Shown here piece by piece: positions 1-11,323 of a DNA stretch of 64,000 nucleotides. Source of the DNA: Carnegiea gigantea (taxonomy: Eukaryota > Streptophyta > Magnoliopsida > Caryophyllales > Cactaceae). Both the position numbers and the translations under genes were made by a program. Numbering within the stretch: the stretch's first letter is position 1; every line of letters starts with the position of its first letter. The notes beneath the pieces are model-generated. The model did not search any database. It had not been told where the DNA came from and saw only the letters and a program-made list of their open reading frames with translations. Location: assembly GCA_029747015.1 (NCBI GenBank), contig JAKOGI010000002.1:3817501-3881500 (forward strand). Direction: 5' to 3'.

Positions 1-2930
1 TGAATATAATGTATTTGAGTTTGATGACTTTTGCTCTGCTACTGACTGTTTGCTTACTACTGTTGAATCTACTCCTGAATCTACTTTTCCTTTTGCTCTT
101 GAATTGAAACCTCTTCCTGACTTTCTTAAGTATGCATTCCTAGGACCGGCTAAATTCTTACCTATCATTATTACTTCTGACCTAGACTGTGACCAAGAGG
201 ACAAACTGATTAACCTACTTAGAGAGAACAAGGAAGCTTTAGGTTTGACTTAGGGGATATTAACGGTATTAGTCCTTTTACTATGCAACACAGAATTCAT
301 TTAGAAGAAAATACTAAGCCCTATCATGACCGCCAAAGGCGTTTGACCCCAAGCCTATAAGAAGTAGTTGGGAAGGAAGTGCTGAAATGGTTAGATCATG
401 GGATTATCTATCCTATTTCTAATAGCAAGTGAGTTAGCCCTGTTCAAGTTGTTTGTAAGAAGACCAATATTACTGTGATTAGGAATGATAAGAAAGAGTT
501 AGTCCCTACTCGAGTTCAATCTAGGTAGCGTGTTTATATAGATTATAGGAAATCGAATGCTGCAACTAGAAAATACCATTTTTCCTTTCCTTTCTTGGAC
601 CAAATGTTAAAGAGGTTGGCTGGACATTCCTTCTATTGCTTTTTAGATGAATATTTTGGCTGTACCAATGTCTATTGCTCCTGAGGATCAGGAGAAGACT
701 ACTTTCACCTGTCCATTTAGGACTTATGCCTTTAAAAAAATTCATTTAAATAGGACAATGGACCTGCTACCTTTCATAGATGTATGATTTTTATCTTCTT
801 ATATCTAGTTGAGCAATGCATGAAAATTTTCATGGATGACTTTTTTATATTTGGGTCTTCCTTTGATGATTGCCTATCTAATCTGAGAATAGTTTTGGAA
901 AGGCATAGGGAGAAAAACCTGATTTTGAACTAGGAGAAGTATCACTTCATGGTTAAAAAGGGGATAGTCCTAGGCCACATTATTTCTAGAGATGGAATTG
1001 AGGTAGATAAGGCCAAGACTGATCTGGTTGTTAATCTTCCCCCTCCCACTTATGTGAAATAAGTGAGGTCTTTCCTTGAACATGCTAGCTTCTATCATCG
1101 TTTCATTAAGGAATTTAGTAAAATAACGATGCCCTTGTCCAACCTGCTAGGTAAGGATGTGCCATTTCATGTCTTTGATGAGTATCTTGTGGCAATTTCT
1201 ATGCTTAAGGAAGCCTTAACCTCTGCTCCTGTTCTTCATCCTCCCATCTGGGGAGAACCATTTGAGCTGATATGTGACACATCTGATTATGCTATTGGAG
1301 TTGTTCTAGGATAGCATGTTGATAAGAAGCCCTATGTTATTTACTATGCTAGTCACACTCTAAATGATACCCAACTGAACTACACTGTTACTGAGAAAGA
1401 ATTTTTGGCTATGATCTTTGGTTTTAAGAAGTTTAGACCTTGTCTGATTGAATCTCATGTGATTATTTATGCTGATAGTTCTTAAGCACCTTCTTTCTAA
1501 GAAAGATGCTAAGCCTAGACTTGTAAGATAGATCTTGCTTTTATAAGAGTTTGACTGTGAGATTAGGGATAAGAAAGGTTCTGAAAACCTTGTAGTTAAC
1601 CATTTGTCTAGGATTCTATATGATAGAGAGAATGAGTCCAGTGTTTCTGAGTGCTTTCCTAACGAGAATTATATGCTATCCACTCTAATCCTTGGTATGC
1701 TGACATTGTGAACTACCTAGTTGCTGGTAGGATCCCTAGGGGTTGGATTGAAAATGATAGAGATAGGTTCTTCCACCTCGTAAAATTCTTTGTTTGGGAT
1801 GACCTCTATTTGTTTAAGTATTGCTTTGATTAAGTCTTTAGGAGGTGTACTCCCAACAATAAGGTGAGCAGTATCCTTTCTTTTTGTCATAACCAGGCAT
1901 GTGGGGGCATTTTAGTGATAGAAAGACTGTAGCCAAAGTTCTTTAATGCGGTTTCTATCGGCCTACTCTATCTAGAGATACTTTTGAGTACTGTAAAAGT
2001 TGCCCTAGGTGCCAATAGTTGGGTAGAATAAGTAGGAGAGATATGATGTCACTGATCCCTATCATTGTGGTAGAGATTTTTGATGTGTAGGGTGTTGATT
2101 TTATATGACCATTTCCTTCTTTTGGGAATGAGTGTATTTTGTTGGCTATGGACTATGTTTCTAAGTGGATTGACGCCATCCCTTCTACGACCAATGATGC
2201 TAAGGTGGTTGTGAAGTTCCTTAGGGAGAACATCTTTGCTAGATTTGGCATGCCTTGTGCTATCATCAATGATCAGGGTACCCACTTTAACAATAGGTCT
2301 TTTGATGCCTTACTGAAGAGGTATTCCATAGTCCATAGGCTTGCTTCCCTCTATCATCCCTAAATCAGTGGCCAAGTTGAAGTGTCCAGTCGGCAGATCA
2401 AACAGATTCTCGAGAAGACGGTGAGCAGGACCAGGACAGATTGGGCTAACAAGCTTGTAGATGCTCTTTAGGCACATAGGACAGCTTTCAAAACTCCCTT
2501 TGGTATGTCACCTTATAGGGTTGTTTATGGTGAGTCTTGTCATCTTCCTGTCGAGATAGAGAATAGGGTTTGGTGGGCCATTAAGCTGCTTAATTATGAC
2601 TTGAATGAGGCTGGTGAGGAGCGTGGACTATAACTGAGTGAGCTTAATGAGATTAGAGTTGAGGCTTATGAGAGTGCACAATCTTACAAAGAGAAGGTGT
2701 AGTTGTTTCATGATAAAAATATTCTTAGGAAAGAGTTTGCCCTAGGAGTGAAAGTCTTCTTATATGATTCTAAGCTCCATCTATTTCTAGGGAAATTGAG
2801 GTCCTGATGGATGGGCCCTTATATTGTCTCACATATTTTTCCCTATGGTGCAGTTGAGATCTAGGATCTAGAGAGTGCCTTCAAAGTGAATGGTCAAAGA
2901 TTGAAGCAATTTCAGGAGCTACAAAGTAAA
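1..2930 (+). pseudogene. Ty3/gypsy pol relic (Athila/Tat type): RT, RNase H, integrase
   Basis: This is the decayed pol region of an LTR retrotransposon, cut by the window start. Bases 50-250 encode the linker between protease and reverse transcriptase. RT follows at about 270-1000, with a readable palm region near 530-650 (YIDYRKSNAATRKYHF) and the catalytic FMDD at 829-840. The 'SFLEHASFYHRFIKEFSKI' block and RNase H follow at about 1060-1600, including CDTSDYAIGVVLG near 1275. Integrase lies at about 1850-2560: the first acidic residue is in VDFI, the second in INDQGTHFNN near 2265, and the glutamate in [11 protein letters not shown] near 2370. Many in-frame stops (often TAG or TAA where CAG or CAA is expected) and frameshifts show that it is dead. 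The domain order RT-RNase H-IN and the wording of the palm and RNase H blocks fit the Athila/Tat branch. No chromodomain and no env-like frame were seen. Confidence 0.88.
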
Positions 2931-4913
2931 GAAGATGTGGAGTGTCTGATATTCCGCGAGCTAAATCCCGATTGGCGATTGTGAAGCTAAGATAGTTCGG
3001 GTGTACTTGGCACTCGACCTGGTTTGGTAAGAAATTTCTCAACTTCTTTTCTCTTTTCCTCCTTTTTCCTTTTTCTTTTCTTTTTGTGTAGTTGGCTGCT
3101 TTTCTTTTTCTCTTTTGTGCATATATGTTGTGCACTTGTTTTTCAGTCATGTCTTTCATTTTGATTTTTATTTTTCATTTTGTATATTTATTTTTCTTTT
3201 CGTGTTTATTTTATGTTTTATGTTTCTTTCCACTACCAATGAGGACATTGTTTGATTTAGTTGTGGGGGCGGAGAAACTTCATTTTGAAAAAAATTTCAA
3301 AAAAATAATGAAAAAATGGCAAATTTTTAAAAAATCTAAAAGATTTTTGTGTTTTTAGGGAATATATGTGCTATTCTGGTTGGCTATGTTCTCTTGTAAC
3401 CTTAATGTTAGGTTATATATAGATGTGGTGTGCATTGATAGAACTTAATCTTAAAGTATAATGTTCGTGTATGATCCTAACTCCTAACATTATTTCTAAG
3501 CAAGTTTGTCTTTGGTAGATGAACCCATGAGATTTTGAGCCTTCTGGACTAATTCATCATTTTTAGTCTCATTCTTCTCTTATGTGTGCATCTTCCATGA
3601 TTACATCTCTAGAACTTACTTTGATTCTCTTTGAAATCACATTTAGCATATGTATTATGATAATATGATAGAGGCATTTATTTGTTTTTGTAAGCTACAT
3701 AGCCAAATTGCCACTCTTGTTTTAAATATTTTCCCCCTTTGTTAACCCCTTTGAACCTTGACCGTTTTTGTTGTGAACCCTTCATTTTAGCTGCATAGCC
3801 CTTGACCTAAACATATTTCCCTACCTCTAAGCCAAGCCTAGTGGAGCAACACTTCATTATTTGGTAGGTAGCTTTTGGGTATTTTATGACGTTGGTGGTT
3901 GATTTTGGTTTATGTTGGGATGTATCATGGTGATCATTTGGAAGTTGAGTTGTATTGCTCTTGTATATGCCATTCATTCATTTTCTTCTTGAAAAAAAAA
4001 AAAAAAAGAGAATGAAAAGGTAAAAAGCAAGAAAGATGAAAAAACAAGGAAAAAGTTTCTAAGGAAAAAAATGAAAAAAAAAAGTTGAAAAAATCTCAAA
4101 AATCCAAAAAGAGTTGTGAATAAGAGTGTTTTGGCATGGATGTATCTTTGTATACTCATTTCTAATGTCAATTCATTATGGGGTGTGTTCTTATTTTATG
4201 TTTTGAGAGAGCATGTGCTCATTATAATTGGTGTAAGTGTTGGTTACTCATTAGCTTTGGCTTCTAGCTCTTCATTTTCCAAATCGATTGTCCCTCTCTC
4301 ACCCTTAACCTTTGACCCCATTACAACCCTCAAAAGTCCCCTTGATAACTACTTTGCATATTGCACCTTAGTGGTAGAGAATTGAGAACCTTAGCAAGCT
4401 AACGGTAGTTTTATGATTGGAAGAGAATTGAGTGAACCTTGTTATATTTTAAATACATGAGTGGAAATGTTTCATATTTTTCCTAAAGGGTGGTTCTACC
4501 AGTCATGCTTGTACATAATTTTTAAGTGGGGCAAAAGATTATGTATAGATGTCATCAATGGGGATTAAGGGTTTCTTGATGTGTGCATTGTGTTTATATG
4601 TGATCTAGTGTTTTGGTTACTTGAGTGATATAGTTGGTTAGAATGTGTATATATTTTTCCCTGATGTTGTATATATAAATTTTTGTGAAAAAAATTGAAA
4701 AGATTTTCGATTTTCTATTTTGGTTTTCTTTTATAGATTTTGTGAGTATATCCTCTACAAACCCTCACGAGACCTTTCTCGTCCACTAGGGTAACCTAGG
4801 GGTTTAAAGGGCTTGTTGTACATGCTAAGTGCAACCGTGATTCCTACGAAAGTGAGTTAGAATTTTATTTTCTTTTTCTTAGAGGACGAGCAAAACTCCG
4901 ATGTGGGGGTATT
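2931..4913 (+). other. Long 3' non-coding part of the gypsy element
   Basis: About 2 kb between the end of integrase and the 3' LTR hold no credible gene; the short ORFs here arise from T-rich and A-rich tracts. Two stretches look like polypurine tracts: 3238-3272 (gaggacattg, then gtgggggcgg) and 4882-4910 (gaggacgagc, then gtgggggt). The second directly abuts the LTR and is the likely plus-strand primer site. The first resembles the internal purine block known from Athila-like elements. A-rich tracts at 3990-4110 and 4687-4700 are low-complexity sequence. Confidence 0.6.
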
Positions 4914-6158
4914 TGCTCAATCGTAAATTATGATATTGCCAAAATAAATTAATAAATTAGAATTTTAATATTATTTTATTCACTTTGTAGGAATAGGAAA
5001 AAAACCTTGAGGAAAATAATAAAATGCTCAAGAGAAGCTTGGATCAAGCTAAAAGAAACAAAGGAAGCAGTCTAGGCACAGTCTCCGAGGCCCGCTCGCA
5101 TGGCCAATCTAGCGCTAGTCCAGCCTGCTTTCCCCTCCTTCTCCCATTCTCTCCTCCCTCTTCTCTCTCTCGACCTAGCAGCCCAACGGCCCTAACACCC
5201 AGGCCAACTCTCTCTCCCTCTCTCTCTCTTCTCATTTCTTCTCTTTTTCTCCCTCTTCTGGGCCGGTCCAATCAGTCGCCCCCAGCCATGGCCAATTTTT
5301 CTTTCCCATTTGCTTTTACTTAAAGTGCAGCATGCCTTGCACATAATCTCTTTTCTTCCCCTTCTTCTTCCACAACAGTGTTAGTGACTTCTCAGTGCCC
5401 AGAAACGGCTTTGTTAATTTGTCTCCCTTCTCTCAACTGTTGCTTACCATGTCATCATCTTTACTATCACAAATGCAGCGGTTACAAGAAATAATTGAGG
5501 AAGTAAAGGAGGAGGGGTAGGAGCTTGGTGGAAAAGGGGCGAAGACGGTTAGAAAGCAGAGCCTGGGGCGAAGCAGAGAGTAGGGGAGCCCAATCCCTTT
5601 TTTTTTCTTTTTCAGATCTAGTAGTTTACATTCTTAAAACATGTAATTGAATTGTTGCATTGGATTCAATTGATTTTTTTTAATTTCAATAATATTAGAC
5701 ACCACAAACAATTTGGTTTGAATATGCTCTACTGATTTCTGGGTTCAGATGCTTTGCTCTCACTTTTCATGAGCTCATTTTGCTCTACTTCAATGGTAAG
5801 CTAGAGTGGCCCAATCAAGAGTTCTGATTCACTAGGTAAATAAAGCTAAGTGTTGGTGAGTTGAGATTATTTGAATTTTGGTTCAAAATTCTTATTTTGG
5901 TGAGCCAATTTTTGCAAGTTAAATTACTATTCACAATTTCATGAATTATTCTTCTTTTTTTTTTTAGTTACTTAGTCTACTGATTTGTTTGTTAGAATAA
6001 TTTGACCTTGGTTTTGTTGTATTTGGCATCTAACTTTAATTTCAATGAGAATTTTGATAACCTAATTTCACAATCCGTCTCTGTGAATCGGCACCTCAAG
6101 TATTGCAACGATAAACTGTACACTTGCAGTTGAACTTAATCTTTATAAAAATTGTAAC
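4914..6158 (+). mobile_element. 3' LTR of the gypsy element (right edge approximate)
   Basis: The left edge is set by the purine block ending in gtgggggtat followed by TGCTCAATCG. The LTR carries a CT-rich stretch (5130-5250). Near its right side (6075-6130) it has the block ccgtctctgtgaatcgg followed by a tract close to cgataaactg, which resembles sequence near the R/U5 end of Athila/Tat LTRs. The right edge is taken at the ACA of ttgtaaca, but no 5' LTR is in the window to check it. The 100-codon frame at 5024-5323 is an accident of the CT-rich tract. Length is about 1.25 kb, normal for this branch. Confidence 0.6.
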
Positions 6159-8076
6159 ACTGTGATTAGGGCACGGGGTCCTTCGTTCGGAAGGGTGCAA
6201 GTAGCAGGGAGAGTGTGGCTCAATCACGAACCATCTCTTATCTCCGTCTTTGCCCATGAATGCTTTGTAATTAGATTATAGAGGATGAGTGTTTAGCCGG
6301 TGTGCTCTAATATCATGTTAAATTTTTAATATAAATTGGGCCATAAGAAAATGAGTCATGCATATAAGTTCAAATAAGCTTTCAATCCAAAACTAATTGG
6401 AAATTGGTGGAGTAACTCACAGGCTTATATACATGCTCAAACCTTTCAATTTTATCAATGTAGGACAGCACCCACTTTCACACTCCAACAAGAAAGCCAA
6501 TTTCCACTCCATGTTACTTGCATTCCTTTCTAGATTTATTATTAGACGGAAACGAGAAAGTTGTGCTTACATGATTTGCTTTTTGTTTCATATTCTTATT
6601 TCCACCATTTATCGGTTTCATAGAATTTGGAATATTCTACAAGACTTTGTAAATCTAGAATTTTGTTTATCCCATTTCCTTTACCATAGAAATGATTGAA
6701 TTTATTTCGTAGTTCTTGCTTTTTGTTGATGATTTTGGTACATATGTAGGCTAGGATGTTCACTTGAGCTGCCACCTTAACTCTTTTAGTATGATTTTCA
6801 TCCCCTTGAATTGTTTATTTTCTATTTTGATCTTTTTATTTCCCGTTTGGGCAACGTCGAGAGCTGCAGATTACCAAAAGAATGTGGAATGAATAGAAAG
6901 TAGAATCTGGGGTTGGACTTTTAGCCTTTGCAATTGATACTCTTTTTGCGGTTGTTGCATTTATCTCAGCTAACTTTTTATTATTTCAATTTTTTTTACT
7001 TTTATTAAGTGCACATAGAAAAGAATAGCTTTCAGTTGCATACTGTGATAAAAAATGCTCTACAAAACAGTTTAGCAAATGAGAAGAAACAACATTTTAA
7101 AGGGAAGGAGATCCAAATCACTCTATATTCCAAGTTTTGCACTGGAGTATAGGTTGCATAACAAAGTTTGTCCTTTTTTTTAGATTGCGTATAGCTTGAA
7201 AGAAGCTTGTAGTGTGTACAGTTTATAGTGTAGAACAAAGCCAAGTTTTTAGGGTGCTGAATGCTAGATAGTCATAGCTTACATGTGCATCCTGTTGTAT
7301 TAATCTATATTTTGAGGATGTACTATGAGTTTTGCTCAGAAAAAGCAAAGGAAATGTGCTTGCATGTTTAGAGACGAATGACTTGGTGGTTTTGTTTCAT
7401 TGGATTGAGAATAGCATGATCAAGCTAAATCTATCTCCAAATATTTTCATATCGATTACTGGTATTTTCAAATTTCTTTCCTTGTGTAAGTCTGTTTGAT
7501 TTTTCTTTCCCTTTTTACCCATTTTTGTACAGCAATGATCTAAATGGGTTTTCTAGGATTCCTTTGTTACGACTAAGCGGGTTTTACTGAGATGGTGCAG
7601 AAGAACAATGTAAGATTCTCTCATTTAGCCAAAAAAAACCATGGTTAGAGTTGTAGTTCATATTTTAGTTAACAATTTAAGCTAGCTTAAGGTTATAATT
7701 TGAATTTCTCCAGACAGGTCTTTATTTGTTGAATTTGATGTAGGTGAACATTTCTATATAGCGGGTTTGACTTGAATGCATTTAGGATTCAATTCCCCAA
7801 TGTTGACTAACTAGCCATTTTGAGTAAATTTTACTTTTAACCCATCACTGTGATTGTGTTAGGTTGGAAACTTATCCAACTTTTAAAGTTCAATATGTTA
7901 TAGCACATGTTTGCTAATAAGTGAAAGAAATCCACGACAACAAGAAAGAGAACTTGAGCTTAGCAATCAAAGGTTGAACGTGCAATCTAAGTTGCTAAGG
8001 TTGAAAGTGCGTTTCCATTTACTCATTGATTAGACAGGACATACTTAATTTACCTTGCTCTCTAGACCTTTAATTA
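6159..8076. other. Unassigned non-coding interval
   Basis: No gene was recognised. Bases 6290-6480 (gtgctctaatatcatgttaa, then aactaattggaaattggtgg and a 'multi-line' sequence ending cacactccaaca) resemble a dispersed plant repeat often found at the edges of retroelements. The rest is AT-rich with short chance ORFs on both strands. Confidence 0.35.
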
Positions 8077-8142
8077 TACTTATATTTATATTTATATTCA
8101 TATTTATATGTGTGTGTGCGCGTGCATGCGTGCGTGCGTGTG
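8077..8142. repeat. TTATAT-type repeat followed by a 38-bp alternating purine/pyrimidine run
   Basis: Bases 8077-8104 are imperfect repeats of ttatat. From 8105 to 8142 purine and pyrimidine alternate without a break, as TA, then TG, then mixed TG/CG steps (gcgcgtgcatgcgtgcgtgc). Such runs can adopt left-handed Z-DNA under supercoiling. That is a general property of the sequence type and not evidence of function here. Confidence 0.9.
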
Positions 8143-8807
8143 ATACTTGGATTTATTCAAATGTATAGATGTAGAGATCTATCAAATGATCCCTTTTCTA
8201 TTTTTAGGTGCATTTTAAGTGGATTCCTATGTTTTGTAATTAGATCATCCCAACAAAGTTAAGTCAACTTTAAATTATTGACCATTTGAGCTTTTGGCCC
8301 CATACATGTTTGCCCATGCATTTTAAAGGTAGGAAATCGCACACAATGCATGCGATCAACATTAATGTAGAAAAACATGCAAATTAACTCTCCATCCTTA
8401 GAAGAACTAAGCAAATATGGCATTTGATGGCCCTCCTGAGTTCCCTAGGAAGGTTACATATTACAATTTCTTCCATGACAACATAAATGTATTCAGTAGC
8501 AAATTATATGTATGAAATTAAAAATTACTAAAAAAACTGAAAATATTTAGAAAATTGTAGCAAGATCAAAATTGCACAGAATGTGGATGCACTAGTAAAT
8601 ACATGAAACTGCTATAAATAACATGCGAAAAATGTTGGAGGTGGAGGAAAAAGATTACCAAGTTCCGACGACAGATAGAAAAGTATTTCTCCCCAAAAAA
8701 AAATGAAAATAGGCTTCATAAAAAAGAGAAATACAGAGCCGGAAAAAGAATAAAAGGATTAGTATCTAAAATTGCTCTCCTTAATTTGTCTTATTGCCTC
8801 TACAGCC

Positions 8808-8841
<34 letters not shown>

Positions 8842-10154
8842 GAGAGAGAGAGAGAGACGCCACTTTATAGCAGATCCTCAACACGACCGTTGATGACCCA
8901 CATGTCACAACGAAAAAGTAGGGAAAGGATCCCTTGCCACACTGCAAGAAGAGCATAATGAAGGGTTCTTGAAGTGGGTTTCACTCGTAACAACTAAATA
9001 CTAACTACAGAGGCTCAGGAAAGCAACGTTCAAGTATGTTCAAACTTAACCAATTCTAATTTCTACCCTAATGTTTAGGCACCTAATTTAATTGCAATTG
9101 ATTTGGATCTGCATCCATGTTTGTGACCACAATCATGTATCCTTAAGTAGCCTTGTACAAATCAATTTTTCAATGGAATGATGATTAATCATGTTTGTTA
9201 ATACTTGTGAATTTCAACCAGAATTAAGGTTGTAAGGCTAAATTTTTGAAAGAAATCCCTAGCTTTATTTTTGTCAAGCAATTTGTTGGGGCGTTTACAC
9301 TTGCATTCTTAGGGTTCTCAGAGTTCCTTGCACCAGGTTTATGAATGTTTTTGAATGTATTGACGAATGGAGACATAAACTCTTACTACTTTCTAATCGA
9401 CTACTTGAGTTGTTGATGAAGGTGTATAGAGCAAATACCACCTATTATACTAGGAAGATGATACAGTGTTTTACTCATTTCAACTGCAGTTTGGTATCTT
9501 TTGGATTTATATCTGCCCATTTGGTTGTATGGAAGTTACCTATCATCTATTCTTAATCCCCTTATCTTGCTAGCAATTCTTTCGCTAAGGATGGTTTGCA
9601 TTAACATTTGAATAAGCTAATTGAGTTAGGAATCGAAATTTAAGGTTTAGTCGCTAATTACTTGTTCAGATCATGATTGTGCCATGACTGCAAGTACGTA
9701 CCATTATATTTGTAGGCTTTATTGGGGATTAAAGGCAAGGTGATATGAAGAAATTAACTTGGATTATTAGGGTTTCAGTTGTTGCTTGAAGAAATTTCGT
9801 TGGGAACTTGGTTTAATCCTTTGTTACAACTAATTTACTATTTTTTTAATTTTTGTTGTGACTTAACCTCTTACGAGTTTATTTCAGCTATTTTTTCTTT
9901 TGGTTGTCTTTTGCTTGGGGTTTGCTTTTCGGGAGAATTGTGCTAATTTAGTTTGTTTAGAAACCAGGGGGGGAAAAAAAAAACATTCAGGAGGGCAAAC
10001 AGATTATGCTAATTGAAAAATTGATGGCCTGTAATTATTTAGTCATCTATGGTGGGGTTGACATTGATCGATTCATGTTGGTTTTTGAAGCACTTGACAT
10101 GAACATTGGTATAAACAATTGGCAAAGAAGAATAAAAGTTTTTTGTCATTTGTT
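8143..10154. other. Unassigned non-coding interval before the RTE element
   Basis: No gene or named element was recognised. It contains the GA repeat at 8808-8857 and otherwise AT-rich sequence with chance ORFs. The right end is the original target site of the RTE-type LINE. Confidence 0.4.
8808..8857. repeat. (GA)n microsatellite, about 50 bp
   Basis: An almost perfect GA dinucleotide tract with one extra G in the middle (ggga near 8830). It reads as CT on the other strand and creates a false poly-Leu/Ser stretch in a 65-codon minus-strand ORF. Confidence 0.97.
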
Positions 10155-10169
10155 AGAGCAGAGTGGCTG
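10155..10169. repeat. Left target-site duplication of the RTE LINE
   Basis: agagcagagtggctg matches agagcaaagtggctg at 14586-14600 in 14 of 15 positions. Beyond both copies the sequences differ, so the pair marks the two insertion edges. Confidence 0.85.
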
Positions 10170-11323
10170 GACTGGAAACTTTCTGCCAGAAGCCAGAGAA
10201 ACAGAACGATCGACCCAGGTGTTCTGGATTAGTTCTAGTTGCACCTGCCGTTAGCCTCGGCTCCTCGCCGGTAACTGTTCCGGTCGAAAACGCGTCAGCA
10301 GAGCACCCCCTTCTCTTCAGCAGTGGAATCGAGACCCTTAGTTCAGCAACCTGGTGTCACGCCGAGCGGTGGAAGGTGGCAACCGACACAGAGGTGCCGA
10401 CTTTGATTTACGATTCCCGTCCTCTCACTCAGGTAAGGGTGCCCTCCCATAACTCTATCCCTTCCACTGTTCTATTCCCTCGGCAGCCGTCCGTGACTCG
10501 GTTGCAAGCCACTGTGACTCGGCGACTGTGTCTCACGGTCTAGAAGCTGGAAAGCCCTCGGTGAGTCTCCATTTTGGCTAGGACTCCTCGCTGGCGTAAC
10601 TTGGTGTGGGTGGCTGTTACCCTGTCTCTCCCATAATTGATTTCGGTTTTTTTGATCAGTGGTTATTACCTTCTGTTTGTAGTCTCCTTGCCTTCATTTC
10701 TTTATTATCACTTCCATTTTACCATTTATCTATTGTCTTTGTTGGCTAGGTAGATCTAAGCATTGCCCCTGTGTGGATTTGGTTGGGTGGTGGGGGTGTC
10801 TAATTTAAGTTTGGGTCTCAGGCTCTAATTTTAGTTGCCAATGGTGGAGGGTGACTATGTTTATATTTGGGGTTTGAGTTAGGAAGGTAGTACTGTGGGC
10901 CTCTTTTTTGTTTTACTTATCTATCTATTTTGTTTTTTAGAAGTGATTTTAATTGTTCTTTTAATTATTCCTTTAATTTTAAGTCTAGACTTTGGGTGTG
11001 GAGTTTTTTGTTTCCAAGTTGATGTTTTTCATTTATTTATTCATTTTATCTATTGATTTTGCATAGGCTATTTGTTTTTAAGTTGGTTTATTTACCTTTT
11101 GAGTAGGTGCCAGCCTCTTTGAGTGAGTGCTTTTGTCTTTGTCTTGAAGCTTCTTGGTTTCTTTATCTTCATTCTTCAGTGTGAACTTATTTTATTATTA
11201 GTAGTACTAGTATTATTATTGTGTTGATGGGGTGGGTGTTGGTTGCTTTAGCTAGTGGCGAGTAATGTAGTAACTTCAACTAGTCTTTCCGGGTAAATGG
11301 GGTTAGGAGGGATGTGAGGTTTC
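10170..11323 (+). promoter_or_regulatory. 5' leader of the RTE element
   Basis: The first 400 bases are clearly more GC-rich than the surroundings (agcctcggctcctcgccgg and similar) and are followed by T-rich sequence up to the first coding block. By analogy with other LINEs it would hold the internal promoter. The open frame at 10163-10543 begins inside the target duplication and resembles no LINE protein, so I treat it as non-coding. Confidence 0.55.

Noticed and set aside
5024..5323. 100-codon frame with Ser/Pro/Leu-rich protein
   Set aside because: It comes from a CT-rich tract inside the gypsy LTR and has an equally long shadow frame on the other strand.
8759..8956. Leu/Ser-repeat protein
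   Set aside because: It is a translation of the GA microsatellite.
10163..10543. 126-codon open frame
   Set aside because: It starts inside the target duplication and lies in the GC-rich RTE leader; it matches no LINE protein block.
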